A DNA stretch of 64,000 nucleotides from Euhalothece natronophila Z-M001 (lineage in GTDB: Bacteria > Cyanobacteriota > Cyanobacteriia > Cyanobacteriales > Rubidibacteraceae): positions 2,542,001-2,606,000 of the forward strand of contig NZ_CP042326.1 of NCBI RefSeq assembly GCF_007904085.1. The letters are read 5' to 3'. The first letter of the stretch is position 1. Each line of letters begins with the position of its first letter. The notes under the pieces are model-generated. The model worked only from the letters and a program-made list of their open reading frames with translations, was not told where the DNA came from and did no database searches. Positions 1 to 9,406 of this stretch are shown piece by piece. Both the position numbers and the translations under genes were made by a program.

Positions 1-813
1 TTACACCATTCAGCAGTAACTAGAGTCCAATTAGAAACCGAATTAAGACGGGCTTTAAGATTAAAACAACTTCATGTTTTCTATCAGCCAACAGTGAGTA
101 TTGCTAATGGAAAATTAGTAGGGTTTGAGGCTTTAGTTCGATGGCAACATCCCGAAAAAGGCTTAGTGTCTCCTAATCAGTTTATGCCCTTAGCAGAAGA
201 GTTAGGATTAATTGGGTTTATTGATTGGTGGGTATTAGCTGAGGCTTGTGAAAAGTTAGCAGCTTGGCAACAAATGATTCCCGAAGGAGAATTTCTCTCG
301 ATGAATGTTAACCTATCGGAGAATATGATTAATCAAGTGGGGGTTTTAGAACGATTAGAACAAATTATTAATCGCACTGGAATTGCCCCTAGAAGTCTGA
401 AATTAGAGGTAACAGAAGGAATTATTTTAGAGGGAGAAACAGCAACCCTAGGAATTTTAAAGCAATTACAGCAAATGGGAGTTTTACTTTCTATTGATGA
501 TTTTGGTACAGGATATTCTTCTTTACAACGGTTACATCAATTACCCATTAATACCTTGAAAGTAGATCGCTCTTTTACGAAAAGAATGTTAAAAGCACCA
601 GAAATTATGCAAATTGTCAAGACAATTATTAGTTTAGCTCATAATCTGAATATGGATGTCATAGCAGAAGGGATTGAAACAGAAAGACATTGGGAAACTC
701 TACAAGAGTTAGGCTGTGAATATGGACAAGGATTTCTTTTTGGAAAAGCGTTACCTGAAACAGCAATTCAAGAGTTAATTGTTACTCATCAGACGGATTT
801 AATTATCAAATGA
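1..813 (+). CDS. EAL-domain cyclic-di-GMP phosphodiesterase, C-terminal part
   Basis: The reading frame is open to base 1, so the start lies outside the window; the GTG at 94 is internal. The visible part is a nearly complete EAL domain, the family that hydrolyses c-di-GMP to pGpG. Metal and catalytic landmarks are present: EALVRW, the Asn in NVNLS, EVTEG, DDFGTGYSS, the Lys in LKVDRS and AEGIET. This suggests an active enzyme rather than a degenerate binder. EAL domains of this type usually follow PAS or GGDEF modules, which would lie upstream. The stop overlaps the start of coaE (ATGA), so the two are probably co-transcribed, although their functions are unrelated. Confidence 0.93.
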   Translation, partial: LHHSAVTRVQLETELRRALRLKQLHVFYQPTVSIANGKLVGFEALVRWQHPEKGLVSPNQFMPLAEELGLIGFIDWWVLAEACEKLAAWQQMIPEGEFLSMNVNLSENMINQVGVLERLEQIINRTGIAPRSLKLEVTEGIILEGETATLGILKQLQQMGVLLSIDDFGTGYSSLQRLHQLPINTLKVDRSFTKRMLKAPEIMQIVKTIISLAHNLNMDVIAEGIETERHWETLQELGCEYGQGFLFGKALPETAIQELIVTHQTDLIIK

Positions 814-1391
814 GTCAGCGTATTATTGGGTTAACGGGTGGTATTGGAACAGGAAAAAGCGCGATCGCGCATTATTTAGAAAACTTGTATAATATCCCAA
901 TTTTAGATGCTGATTATTACGCAAGAGAAGCAGTGAGAGAAGATTCACCAATTCTAGAAAGGATTAAAAATCGGTATGGGAATGAAGTGATCAATATAGA
1001 TGACAGCTTAAATCGATCGCGCTTAGGAGAAATTATCTTTAATAATGCAACAGAAAAGCAATGGTTAGAAGAACAAATTCATCCTTATGTGCGTCATCAA
1101 ATTGAAACCGCATTATCCGCAAGTAACGCAAAAATAATCGTTGCCATGATTCCCTTATTATTTGAAGTGAAAATGCAAGATCTAGTGACAGAAACTTGGG
1201 TAGTTTATTGTCCAGAGGAAGAACAATTAAAGAGAATTATGGAACGAGATGGACTCTCCGAAAAAGAAGCGCGATCGCGCATTAATGCCCAAATGTCCCT
1301 TAGTGATAAAATTGCCCTAGCCGATGTTGTAATTGATAACTCTGGGAGTCTCCTCCACTTACAAAAACAGCTTCATCAACTGCTTGCTTAA
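810..1391 (+). CDS. coaE: Dephospho-CoA kinase
   Basis: This 193-residue protein should catalyse the last step of coenzyme A synthesis, ATP-dependent phosphorylation of the 3'-hydroxyl of dephospho-CoA, in the cytosol. The P-loop GLTGGIGTGKS lies at residues 7-17, followed by LDADYYAREAV, the conserved substrate-side region, and the LID-like stretch with ERDGLSEKEA. Length and motif order match bacterial CoaE. The ATG overlaps the stop codon of the EAL gene by four bases (ATGA), which supports both this start and translational coupling. It converges with trpS, leaving only two bases between the stops. Confidence 0.95.
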   Translation: MSQRIIGLTGGIGTGKSAIAHYLENLYNIPILDADYYAREAVREDSPILERIKNRYGNEVINIDDSLNRSRLGEIIFNNATEKQWLEEQIHPYVRHQIETALSASNAKIIVAMIPLLFEVKMQDLVTETWVVYCPEEEQLKRIMERDGLSEKEARSRINAQMSLSDKIALADVVIDNSGSLLHLQKQLHQLLA

Positions 1392-1393
1392 GA

Positions 1394-2401
1394 TCAAAAG
1401 GGAGGAAGATAGCCTAAAGCATCTTTGACGCGAGAAAGCGTTTCCTGCGCGATCGCGCTAGCCTTGTCTTGTCCTTCTTTTAAGATAGAATCTAAGTAAC
1501 CTTTTTCTGTCATTAATTCGTGATATTTTTCCTGAATAGGACGTAAAGTTTCTACCGTTGCTTCCGCTAGTAGAGGCTTAAATTGCCCCCATCCCATATC
1601 CTGACATTCTGTAGCAACAGTTTCTTTAGTTTTCCCAGATAAAAGGGTGTAGAGCATTAAAAGATTATCACATTCAGGACGTTCGGGATCATCAAAAGTT
1701 AAGCCTCGTATGGGATCAGTTTTGCAACGTTTAATTTTCTTTTGAATCACATCTGGGGGATCTAATAAATTAATGCGACTCATTTCAGAGGGATCCGACT
1801 TAGACATTTTTTTCGTCCCATCAAGAAGACTCATCACCCTTGCGCCCTCTGTACGAATTAAAGGTGTCGGAAGTTTCAAAACAGGCTGATCTTTTTTCCC
1901 AAATTGATCATTGACTCGCAGGGCAATATTGCGCGTTAATTCTAAATGTTGTTTTTGATCCTCTCCCACAGGAACTTTATCCGCATCATATAATAAAATA
2001 TCAGCAGCCATTAAAACAGGATAATCTAATAAGCCAGCACTAACATTTTCCCCCTGTTTCATCGCTTTTTCCTTAAACTGGATCATCCGTTCTAGCCAAT
2101 TTAAGGGGGTGATACAATTAAGTAACCAAGCTAGCTCACTATGGGCTGTCACATGAGATTGAACAAAAATTGTCGAGTAGCTTAAATCAATCCCACAAGC
2201 AAGATATAACGCCGCGATTGTATAAGTATCTTGAGCCAGCGTTTCAGGGTTATGGGGAACTGTAATTGCATGAAGATCTACTACGCAAAAGAAGTTCTCA
2301 TAATCAGATTGCGTTTCTACCCAGTTACGAATTGCCCCCAAGTAGTTGCCTAAATGAAGATTTCCCGTCGGTTGAACCCCCGAAAGAATCCGCTGTGCCA
2401 T
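1394..2401 (-). CDS. trpS: Tryptophanyl-tRNA synthetase
   Basis: This 335-residue class I synthetase charges tRNA-Trp. The HIGH-type signature appears as TGNLHLGNYLGA near residues 12-23, and the KMSKS loop is KKMSKSDPS near residues 197-205. LLYDADKVPVGEDQKQHLELTR is the conserved TrpRS block contacting the adenylate. Length fits bacterial TrpRS (about 330 residues). The ATG begins the conserved MAQRILSGVQPTG segment, so the start is secure. It is transcribed alone, converging with coaE. Confidence 0.96.
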   Translation of the reverse strand: MAQRILSGVQPTGNLHLGNYLGAIRNWVETQSDYENFFCVVDLHAITVPHNPETLAQDTYTIAALYLACGIDLSYSTIFVQSHVTAHSELAWLLNCITPLNWLERMIQFKEKAMKQGENVSAGLLDYPVLMAADILLYDADKVPVGEDQKQHLELTRNIALRVNDQFGKKDQPVLKLPTPLIRTEGARVMSLLDGTKKMSKSDPSEMSRINLLDPPDVIQKKIKRCKTDPIRGLTFDDPERPECDNLLMLYTLLSGKTKETVATECQDMGWGQFKPLLAEATVETLRPIQEKYHELMTEKGYLDSILKEGQDKASAIAQETLSRVKDALGYLPPF

Positions 2402-2519
2402 AAAATGTCCTTATCATCACCTTAAAAAATTATACAGCATTCATCAGCCTACTATTGCTGGGTTGTGGATGAAAATTTAACTAAAATGGATTCAAAAAAT
2501 TTTCTAGAAAGATTAAATA

Positions 2520-3266
2520 ATGACTGATTCTTGTTTAACTCAGATCCGCATTGTCTTAGTTGAACCAGCTGGGGCTTTAAACGTGGGCGCGATCGCGCGA
2601 GTAATGAAAAATATGGGGTTAGGGCAATTAATCCTTATCAACCCCCAATGTGATCCTAATAGTGCTGAAGCAAAACAAATGGCAGTGCATGGGAGTGATA
2701 TTTTAGGGAATGCTCAAATTGTCACCTCCTTAGCTGAGGCGCTAGTAGGATGTAAGCTAGCCGTTGCTACAACTGCACGCGATCGCGCTCTTTCCCTCTC
2801 TCTACAATCTCCCACTGATGTTCTTCCCCAACTCCTTAACGTTCCCTCAGCATTGATTTTTGGACGGGAAGATAGTGGTTTAACCAATGAGGAATTAACT
2901 CACGCCCAACATTCCATTTATATTCCAACAGCCTCGACTTATCCTTCTCTCAATTTAGCCACTGCTGTTGCCATTTGTACCTATGAATTACAAAAACTGG
3001 TCACAGCAGACTCCTCAACTTTACCAGAATCGCCAGCGCAAGAAACCGTAACCTTAGATGCCCTAGAAGGGTATTATCAGCATTTAGAACAACTATTATT
3101 AAAAATTGGGTTTTTATATCCCCATACCGCCTCAGCCAAGATGAAAAAATTTCGTCAGCTATTTAATCGTGCTAACCTTACTCCAGAGGAATTAGCCCTA
3201 TTACGTGGCATTTTAAGACAAACGGAATGGGCAATTCACAATTCTGATGTGGTGCATGAGGAATAA
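2520..3266 (+). CDS. trmJ: SPOUT-class RNA 2'-O-methyltransferase, TrmJ-like
   Basis: This 248-residue protein belongs to the SpoU/TrmJ family of knotted methyltransferases that modify the ribose of tRNA position 32. The N-terminal motif 1 is LVEPAGALNVGAIARVMKN, motif 2 is FGREDSGLTNEEL, and motif 3 is YPSLNLATAVAICTYEL; together they form the trefoil-knot SAM site. A C-terminal helical extension (about residues 170-248) is typical of TrmJ rather than TrmL. Target specificity (tRNA versus rRNA) cannot be read from sequence. The next gene starts five bases after its stop, so they may form a two-gene unit. Confidence 0.82.
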   Translation: MTDSCLTQIRIVLVEPAGALNVGAIARVMKNMGLGQLILINPQCDPNSAEAKQMAVHGSDILGNAQIVTSLAEALVGCKLAVATTARDRALSLSLQSPTDVLPQLLNVPSALIFGREDSGLTNEELTHAQHSIYIPTASTYPSLNLATAVAICTYELQKLVTADSSTLPESPAQETVTLDALEGYYQHLEQLLLKIGFLYPHTASAKMKKFRQLFNRANLTPEELALLRGILRQTEWAIHNSDVVHEE

Positions 3267-3271
3267 TTGCT

Positions 3272-4519
3272 GTGGTTTCCCCAAATAGTGTTAAAAACAA
3301 AGATCGTAATCTGAAACAGAAGAAACGTTCAACTGCTTCTAAATCCGTTACTCGTAAGCGCAAATCTGCTCAGAAAAAGGGCAAAAAAGGGGCTTATTCT
3401 GTTACTAAAATGGATCTCTCAGAACGTCGTCGTCGGGCGCGAGAACGGCAAAAACAAGCTAGACAAGCGGAGGATGTGGTCAATCTCTCCTCTCAAAAGT
3501 CTAAGCCCGTAAAAAGAGAAAAACCTCAATCGGGAATAACTCGCTCCTTTTTACTGTTAATACGATTGGTAATTCTGGCTGTAGGTGTAGGCGCGATCTC
3601 AGGAACAATTTTAGCTTTTTTTGCTTCTGAAACTTATTTATCTGATTCTTCTTCAATTAATCCAGAGGAAGCAACGGAAACTGAGCTAACTACTGATACA
3701 GAATCACCACCTCCGCCACCCCCTCTATTGCCTTTGAATCAAGAAATCACTGACCTTAAACAAACCTTTGAACGTTTAGGAAGTGAACAAGACCAACTCA
3801 ACCCAACTGCCTTTATTATTGATGTGGATAGCGGTGAATATGTGGATTTACAGGGTAACACCACTGTTTCTGCTGCCAGTACCATCAAACTCCCGATTTT
3901 AATTGCTTTTTTTTACGCTTGGGAACAAGGAGAGTTAGAACTTGATGAACGCTTAACCATGACCGAAGATGTGAAAGTGGGAGAAGCAGGAAGAATGCAG
4001 TATGATGACGTGGGAACCGAGTATGTTGCCCTTGAAACCGCAACGGAAATGATTCGTATTAGTGATAATACGGCAACGAATATGATCATGAAACGGGTTG
4101 GCGGAAAAGAGGTTTTAAACCAATTATTTGCCCAGTGGGGTTTAGAAAAAACACGGATTCGCGATCAACTCCCAGATGTAGAGGGAACTAATACCACTAG
4201 CCCTAAAGAAATGGTGGAATTGTTAGTGAAACTGGAAAAAGGAGAATTACTGTCAGCGCGATCGCGTGATAAAGTATTTGAAATCCTCCAGACGACTGAA
4301 ACTGATAGCCTACTCCCCCAAGGTTTAGGCGATGGTGCAACCATTGCTCATAAAACGGGTCATATTGGCTCGGTTGTTGGGGATGTGGGGATCATCAATC
4401 GCCCCAATGGTCAACGCTATTTTGCGGCTATTTTGGTAGAACGCCCTCACAATGACAGCCATGCTAATGAGTTAATCCGTAATTACTCTCAGCATACCTA
4501 CCAGTATTTTGAACATTAA
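3272..4519 (+). CDS. Membrane-anchored class A beta-lactamase-fold serine hydrolase
   Basis: Starts with GTG; 415 residues. Residues 1-90 are extremely Lys/Arg-rich, followed by one membrane helix (about 95-120) and a Pro-rich linker (TESPPPPPPLLP), placing the catalytic domain outside the cytoplasmic membrane. The domain carries the SxxK motif as STIK, SDN as ISDNTATN, and KTG as HKTGHIG, so the serine acyl-enzyme machinery is complete. Cyanobacteria encode many such proteins of unknown substrate; cell-wall or D-amino acid amidase/peptidase activity is as likely as antibiotic resistance. The highly basic cytosolic tail is unusual for a secreted hydrolase. The stop overlaps by four bases with the convergent gene. 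Confidence 0.85.
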   Translation: MVSPNSVKNKDRNLKQKKRSTASKSVTRKRKSAQKKGKKGAYSVTKMDLSERRRRARERQKQARQAEDVVNLSSQKSKPVKREKPQSGITRSFLLLIRLVILAVGVGAISGTILAFFASETYLSDSSSINPEEATETELTTDTESPPPPPPLLPLNQEITDLKQTFERLGSEQDQLNPTAFIIDVDSGEYVDLQGNTTVSAASTIKLPILIAFFYAWEQGELELDERLTMTEDVKVGEAGRMQYDDVGTEYVALETATEMIRISDNTATNMIMKRVGGKEVLNQLFAQWGLEKTRIRDQLPDVEGTNTTSPKEMVELLVKLEKGELLSARSRDKVFEILQTTETDSLLPQGLGDGATIAHKTGHIGSVVGDVGIINRPNGQRYFAAILVERPHNDSHANELIRNYSQHTYQYFEH

Positions 4520-5076
4520 AATAATTGTTGCCATAACCAATGCGGATAAGCCGCTGCCTCAGCATCAGTTAGGGTTTCAGGACAATTTTCACTTACCTGT
4601 AGCGCGATCGTATGTAAACTTTCTAGATCGCCAGTGCATTCTAAGCCAAGCGTCCACCACTTTTGATCCTGAACTCGTAAGGCGGTGAGTTCAATATTAC
4701 AAACACTGTCTAGAGAGAGAATAAACTGACGTTGCTGTCGGCTTTTTTCCACTGCTACCCACACTTGATCTTCAGGAGAAAACTCCTTGAGACTTTCTTC
4801 CTCACACAGCCACTTGATCCATTTCTCTGCTACACCTTCCCATTGTTGATGGAGAGAAAATTTGACTAATGCTTGTTGTCGCCACTTCATTTCTAATCGC
4901 CCTTCTCGGAACTTTAGATTCAAATAATTACAAGGCGCGATCGGGCGCAAATACCAGTCAGTACGAGTTTGGGCGGTTCCAAGCCAAGTTCCTGCACAAT
5001 CTCGTTCAAACCATTGGCGTAATGATAAAGGGATTTCTCCCCATTTAAACCATCTCATTTCCAGAGTTTTTAGCAT
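4516..5076 (-). CDS. Conserved hypothetical protein, soluble, Trp-rich
   Basis: I do not recognise a named family with certainty. The 186-residue product has no signal peptide or membrane segment and is strikingly rich in Trp (for example MRWFKWGEIPLSLRQWF near the N-terminus and AYPHWLWQQLF at the C-terminus). It resembles cyanobacteria-restricted small soluble proteins. A second in-frame ATG at residue 7 (MRWFKWGE) could be the true start. It converges with the beta-lactamase-like gene, overlapping it by four bases at the 3' ends. Confidence 0.7.
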   Translation of the reverse strand: MLKTLEMRWFKWGEIPLSLRQWFERDCAGTWLGTAQTRTDWYLRPIAPCNYLNLKFREGRLEMKWRQQALVKFSLHQQWEGVAEKWIKWLCEEESLKEFSPEDQVWVAVEKSRQQRQFILSLDSVCNIELTALRVQDQKWWTLGLECTGDLESLHTIALQVSENCPETLTDAEAAAYPHWLWQQLF

Positions 5077-5198
5077 CTCTCCCTCCTATCAGTTCGTGAT
5101 CAATTATTAATCATTCCTTGTCTGATTTCCATGAGAATCTGCTATCCTTGGAGTTATAACTTATTGAGTTTTATTTGCAATAGATAAATTGAAAGCCC

Positions 5199-5936
5199 AT
5201 GTCACAAGAAGCCGTCTGGATTAGTGTTAGTTCCTCCTTAAAGAAATTCCATCGTCCTCTTCTCAAGTCTCTTTCTTCCGAAATAACTGTCCGTGAGTGG
5301 GAATATCAGCAAGTAGAAGATGAGCCTTCTAACCTTAATATTCCCTTAACTTTACTGCATAATTATCTCAAAAGTACCGATCATCCTTTACACTTAATTG
5401 GACATAGTACCGGTGGGATTGTCGCTTTACTTTATGCTAAACAGTATCCCGAACGAGTCAAATCTCTAAGTTTATTAGGGGTAGGTGTTCATCCCTTAAT
5501 TGACTGGCACGCCCATTATTACACTTATCGCCAGCTTTTGCCCTGTACTCGGGAGATTGTCTTAGCCCAAATGGTACGGGCGTTATTTGGTCGTCAAACC
5601 CAATCTAGAACCAAGACTTTAGTAAAGTTATTAGATGAAGACTTAAAAACAACTCCTTCGCCTCACTCCTTATTTGAACGTAGTACGATGGAACCGAAGC
5701 AAATTGCTTGTCCATTATGGGTAGGTGGCAGTCGGGATGATATGATTGTTGATCCTAGCGCGATCGCGGGATGGAATAATTATCTCAAACCTGATGATCA
5801 GCTTTGGGAATGTTCTCAAGGACATCACTTTTTCCATTATTTTTATCCGCAAGCGGTAAGCCAAGAAATTTTGAAATTCCAGCAAAATATCAACCAACAA
5901 CCAGTTAAACACTCCCTAATTAACCAGCAAACATGA
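5199..5936 (+). CDS. Alpha/beta-hydrolase fold protein
   Basis: This 245-residue protein has the nucleophile elbow LIGHSTGGIVALLYA (GHSTG, Ser near residue 71). A later acidic residue falls in GGSRDDMIVDP (about 180-190) and a candidate catalytic His in GHHFFHYF (about 213-220), completing a Ser-Asp-His triad in the usual order. No signal peptide is visible, so it is cytosolic. The substrate is unknown; esterase, lipase or thioesterase-like roles are possible. It overlaps xth by four bases (ATGA), so the two are likely co-transcribed. Confidence 0.85.
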   Translation: MSQEAVWISVSSSLKKFHRPLLKSLSSEITVREWEYQQVEDEPSNLNIPLTLLHNYLKSTDHPLHLIGHSTGGIVALLYAKQYPERVKSLSLLGVGVHPLIDWHAHYYTYRQLLPCTREIVLAQMVRALFGRQTQSRTKTLVKLLDEDLKTTPSPHSLFERSTMEPKQIACPLWVGGSRDDMIVDPSAIAGWNNYLKPDDQLWECSQGHHFFHYFYPQAVSQEILKFQQNINQQPVKHSLINQQT

Positions 5937-6721
5937 AAATTGCCACTTGGAACGTCAACTCAATTCGGACTCGTAAAGAACAAGTTTTAGATTGGTTAAA
6001 TTACCAAGATGTTGATGTTCTCTGTTTACAAGAAACAAAGGTCATTGATCAAGATTTTCCCCGAACCCCCTTTGAAGAGATGGGGTATGCAGTGGCAGTT
6101 TCTGGTCAAAAAGCCTATAACGGGGTTGCCATTTTTAGTAAACACCCTTTAGAAGCGGTTAGCTGTGGGTTTTCTCCCATTGTTGGGGAGGCAATAACCG
6201 GCAAATTTGATGAACAAAAACGAGTCATTACTGCGGTGGTGGATGGGATTCGTCTTGTTAATGTTTATATTCCTAATGGCAGTAGTGTGGGAAGTGACAA
6301 ATATCAGTATAAACTGCACTGGCTTGAGATTTTAAACCAATACTTGCAACAACTGTTACAAGCAGAAACTAAAATTTGCCTTTGTGGCGATTTTAATGTT
6401 GCCCCAGAAAATCGGGATATTTATGATCCGAAAAAAGGGGACACTAATCATATTATGGCTTCCCCAGAAGAACGAAGCGCGATCGCGCTAATTCAATCTT
6501 TAGGCTTCCAAGATGCATTTCGCAAATTTACAGAGGAAGGAGGGCATTATAGTTGGTGGGATTATCGCACCCGTGCCTTTTCTCGCGATCGGGGGTGGCG
6601 CATTGATCATCACTTTCTTACCCCAGAACTTTATCAAAAAGCAGTTAATTGTTGGATTGATCGCGCCCCTCGCAAACAGGAAAAACCCAGTGATCATACC
6701 CCCGTCATTGTAGAGTTTTGA
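5933..6721 (+). CDS. xth: Exodeoxyribonuclease III / AP endonuclease
   Basis: The 262-residue protein is of the ExoIII/APE1 family, which incises DNA 5' to abasic sites and has 3' exonuclease and phosphatase activity in base-excision repair. Diagnostic blocks are ATWNVNSIR at the N-terminus, LCLQETKV (metal-binding Glu), VNVYIPNGS, LCGDFNVAPENRDIYDP (catalytic Asp/Asn), WRIDHHFLT and the terminal KPSDHTPVI with the catalytic Asp-His. All active-site residues are present and the length is standard. The start overlaps the hydrolase stop. Confidence 0.95.
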   Translation: MKIATWNVNSIRTRKEQVLDWLNYQDVDVLCLQETKVIDQDFPRTPFEEMGYAVAVSGQKAYNGVAIFSKHPLEAVSCGFSPIVGEAITGKFDEQKRVITAVVDGIRLVNVYIPNGSSVGSDKYQYKLHWLEILNQYLQQLLQAETKICLCGDFNVAPENRDIYDPKKGDTNHIMASPEERSAIALIQSLGFQDAFRKFTEEGGHYSWWDYRTRAFSRDRGWRIDHHFLTPELYQKAVNCWIDRAPRKQEKPSDHTPVIVEF

Positions 6722-6904
6722 AAAAATTGTCAAGGGGTTTAAGGTAAAAAGTATTAAAATATAATAATAATTTGATGGTTAGTTAACAATCACGTAAATT
6801 TTTTAATAAAACTAGATAATCTGCCCGAAGTATCACTTAAAATGAACATAAGCTGTATGATTAACGCTGTTTAAGAAAAAAATAAAGAAATTAGGAAAAA
6901 AACG

Positions 6905-7216
6905 ATGAACGACTTACAAAAATACCAATTTAAATGCACCCTTACCTTTGGTGATATTTATGGGCAAATTATTGTCTGGTTAATTGTCATCTTTATTAGT
7001 CTCGCTACCGCTTTAGCCTTATGGAGTAGTGAGCGAGAAATTTATGCTTTTGCCACAGTAGGACTGATTTTAGTGCTTTCTCTCCCTTTTCTACTGTTTG
7101 CCTTTGTTACGACCCTTTTCAATCATATTCAAATGACTCCCATCGAAGAACATGAAACTAGTAAGAAGCGTTCTAAATCTTCCCAAAGTCAACAAAAGCC
7201 AGCCACGCAAACCTAA
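6905..7216 (+). CDS. Small two-helix membrane protein
   Basis: A 103-residue protein of unknown function. Two hydrophobic helices are obvious (about residues 20-42 and 50-72), separated by a short polar turn (WSSEREI), and the C-terminus is Lys/Ser/Gln-rich (KKRSKSSQSQQKPATQT), consistent with a cytosolic tail. The arrangement is like many cyanobacterial small integral membrane proteins. About 180 bases of AT-rich spacer precede it and probably hold its promoter. No operon partner is evident. Confidence 0.75.
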   Translation: MNDLQKYQFKCTLTFGDIYGQIIVWLIVIFISLATALALWSSEREIYAFATVGLILVLSLPFLLFAFVTTLFNHIQMTPIEEHETSKKRSKSSQSQQKPATQT

Positions 7217-7330
7217 GTACAATTATCCCTTCTTTCTTCTCTCTCGCAAGGCATAGTGAAACTGCTAATTTTGTGAGGGAGAGAGCTTCTTTAGCAAAAT
7301 AAGCGAGAATCCTACGACTACAATTTTAAT

Positions 7331-8674
7331 TTAGTCGGTAGATGATTCAAAAGAATTGGGAAGTTGGATTTGAAACCAGGCTCCCCCGGTTTCAGGATGA
7401 TTATCGGCTTTAATACTCCCTCCATGGGCAAGAATAATCTGTTGAGTAATAGATAATCCTAATCCTGTTCCTGAAGGTTGAAATTCTGCATCAACATCAT
7501 AACCATTGTTGTTCTCATGGGAACCATTACCACGATATAACCGATCAAAGACACGGAGGATATCAGTTTGAGATAACCCTTCACCTTGATCAATAATATT
7601 AATTTGGACAACATTTTCTGGGTAATTTTTTTGTTCAGAGCCAGTCACAAAAAAAACTTTCACCCAAATACTGCCTTGAAAAGGGCTATGCTTAATCGCA
7701 TTATCAAAGAGATTCAGGAAAACTTGCGTTAAACGAGCTTGATCAGCTCTAATAAATATATTGGGGTTAGCCTCATTGGATAATTTCAATTGTTTTTGTT
7801 GAGCAAAGGGTTGTAGCGTTTCCCAAGCTGACTCAATTAGAGGGTTGAGGGCAAAAACTTCTCGCTTCAGATGTTGCCGAGGTTGCTTTTCTAACTGGGA
7901 AATCTCTAACCAATCTTCTACAAGACGAATCAAGCGATTCGCCTCTTGTAACATCTGTTCTACCCAACGACTTTCTGGAGGTTCTAGTCGAGAGTGTAGG
8001 GTTTCTGATACAAGACGAATCGAGGTAAGCGGGGTTCTTAATTCGTGAGTGAGATCCGAAAACAGTCGATCAGAACGTTGAGAGAGTTCCACTAAGGCTT
8101 GTCGATCTTCAAGAAAGACTCCCACTTGTTCATTGCAAAGGGGATAACTAAAGCCTTTCAAAGGAATTGATTTAGAGAAGCTTTCCTGGGAAATTAGAGA
8201 AGAAGGATTACTGGGCACTTGCGTTAGGTGAAACGTCCATTCCTTACTCTGTGGTTCCTGGGTTTGGCGAGTTTTTTCAATTAGCTGATCTAGCTCATAA
8301 GAGCGGACTAATTTTAGAAGCAATCGTACCTGATTCGGTTGCCAGTGATCGAGCTTTAAGAGTTCACGAGCCTTTTCATTACACCATAATAGCTGATTTT
8401 CTTGATCAACCTGTAAATAGCCAATTGGGGCAATAGTGAGTAGTTTTTGCCATTTCTCTAAGTTTTGCTGTAACTGATAAGTTTGACTTTGAAGACGACG
8501 AGTTTCACGGCGAACACGATTAATTAAGGGGAGAGAAATGTTGTCCGGCTGATATTGAGTAATTTCACGTAAAAGCTGGCGTAATTTGGTTTCTCGCAAA
8601 CGTTGTTGAATCAAACCAATGATTATCCCTACGCCTAAACCCAGAACAAAAATAAGGACAGTAGTTGCGGTCAT
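7331..8674 (-). CDS. sphS: Sensor histidine kinase, SphS-like
   Basis: A 447-residue kinase with one N-terminal hydrophobic segment (residues 3-22), a helical linker, a PAS-like region (about 75-135, with APIGYLQVDQENQLLWCN), then HisKA with the phosphoacceptor in DLTHELRTPLTSIRL. The HATPase domain shows the N-box FLNLFDNAIKHSP, G1 IDQGEGLS and G2 GTGLGLSIT. Single N-terminal anchor plus PAS plus HK is the architecture of the cyanobacterial phosphate-starvation sensor SphS, and the segment VRLLLKLVRSYELDQL fits my memory of that family; this assignment is from recall. No response regulator lies nearby. Confidence 0.75.
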   Translation of the reverse strand: MTATTVLIFVLGLGVGIIIGLIQQRLRETKLRQLLREITQYQPDNISLPLINRVRRETRRLQSQTYQLQQNLEKWQKLLTIAPIGYLQVDQENQLLWCNEKARELLKLDHWQPNQVRLLLKLVRSYELDQLIEKTRQTQEPQSKEWTFHLTQVPSNPSSLISQESFSKSIPLKGFSYPLCNEQVGVFLEDRQALVELSQRSDRLFSDLTHELRTPLTSIRLVSETLHSRLEPPESRWVEQMLQEANRLIRLVEDWLEISQLEKQPRQHLKREVFALNPLIESAWETLQPFAQQKQLKLSNEANPNIFIRADQARLTQVFLNLFDNAIKHSPFQGSIWVKVFFVTGSEQKNYPENVVQINIIDQGEGLSQTDILRVFDRLYRGNGSHENNNGYDVDAEFQPSGTGLGLSITQQIILAHGGSIKADNHPETGGAWFQIQLPNSFESSTD

Positions 8675-8734
8675 GAGTTGGAGAATAAACTAACCTGTAT
8701 TTAAAGATAACAACGGTCTCAAGGTAAAATTAAG

Positions 8735-9232
8735 ATGAATAAATTAATTACCCTTCCATCTTTAGCTATTTTGGTATGGGCAAATTTAGCAACCACTGTT
8801 ACCGCTCAACCCTTAGATAGCACTGAAATTTGTGATTTGCAGGTTGCAGAGGGATTTCAACCTGGGTTTCAAATTCGCACACAAGAAGAAGAAATTGTTA
8901 GTTCAATAACTCCCTCCCAAACTCAAATGACGATTCCCAGTTTGTGGTGGCCCACACAACAATTAAATTCCCTTTATGGCAATTTAATTAACTATTGGCA
9001 AGCGAATCGTCAGACAAGGGTCATTGATATTATTGTTAGTAATCGTGGTTGGCGACGTTTAAACTATGTGGAACGGTATAGCTTGGTTAACAAGTTTGGT
9101 TCAGTTGCGAGGGGATACCATTACAATTTAGCGATTATGAATCAACAACAAGATTGCCTTGCTGTTTATACTTGTGATTGGGAAGAAACGTCTCCAAAAT
9201 GTGAGCTACAGTTTGACTCTCGACGTAATTAG
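8735..9232 (+). CDS. Putative secreted protein
   Basis: A 165-residue product with a clear signal peptide (MNKLITLPSLAILVWANLAT, probable cleavage after TVTAQ). The mature part has Cys near residues 33, 153, 159 and 164, suitable for disulfides, and contains a conserved-looking block around residues 90-125 (IIVSNRGWRRLNYVERYSLV). I recognise no named domain. It is divergent from the SphS-like kinase gene with only about 60 bases between starts, so both promoters share this gap. Confidence 0.7.
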   Translation: MNKLITLPSLAILVWANLATTVTAQPLDSTEICDLQVAEGFQPGFQIRTQEEEIVSSITPSQTQMTIPSLWWPTQQLNSLYGNLINYWQANRQTRVIDIIVSNRGWRRLNYVERYSLVNKFGSVARGYHYNLAIMNQQQDCLAVYTCDWEETSPKCELQFDSRRN

Positions 9233-9239
9233 GTAATTA

Positions 9240-9384
9240 GTCATTGGTCATTAGTCATTAGTCATTAGGAATCAAAAAATGAGGAGAGAGTAAGTTTAAT
9301 TGCCTATTTTTCTCTCTACTCGTTTCTTAATGATGAGTCATTGCTTTACAAAGGACGAAGGACAAACAACGAAGGACAAAGAAC
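9240..9384. repeat. Short tandem heptamer repeats
   Basis: Bases 9240-9267 are four tandem copies of the heptamer GTCATTR. Bases 9351-9384 hold a second imperfect family built on AAGGACRAA. Such short tandem repeats (STRR-like) are common between genes in cyanobacteria. They fill the gap between the secreted-protein gene and the end of the symporter gene; no terminator is evident between them. Confidence 0.75.
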
Positions 9385-9406
9385 TAACAATAATCCCAAG
9401 ATGAGA

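Noticed and set aside
3272-4519. Antibiotic-resistance beta-lactamase
   Set aside because: The fold and catalytic motifs fit, but similar membrane-anchored proteins are common in cyanobacteria without resistance context, so resistance is not claimed.
7217-7330. Terminator between the small membrane protein gene and the histidine kinase
   Set aside because: CTCTCTCGCA and the later TGTGAGGGAGAG are only loosely complementary with a long loop and no T run.
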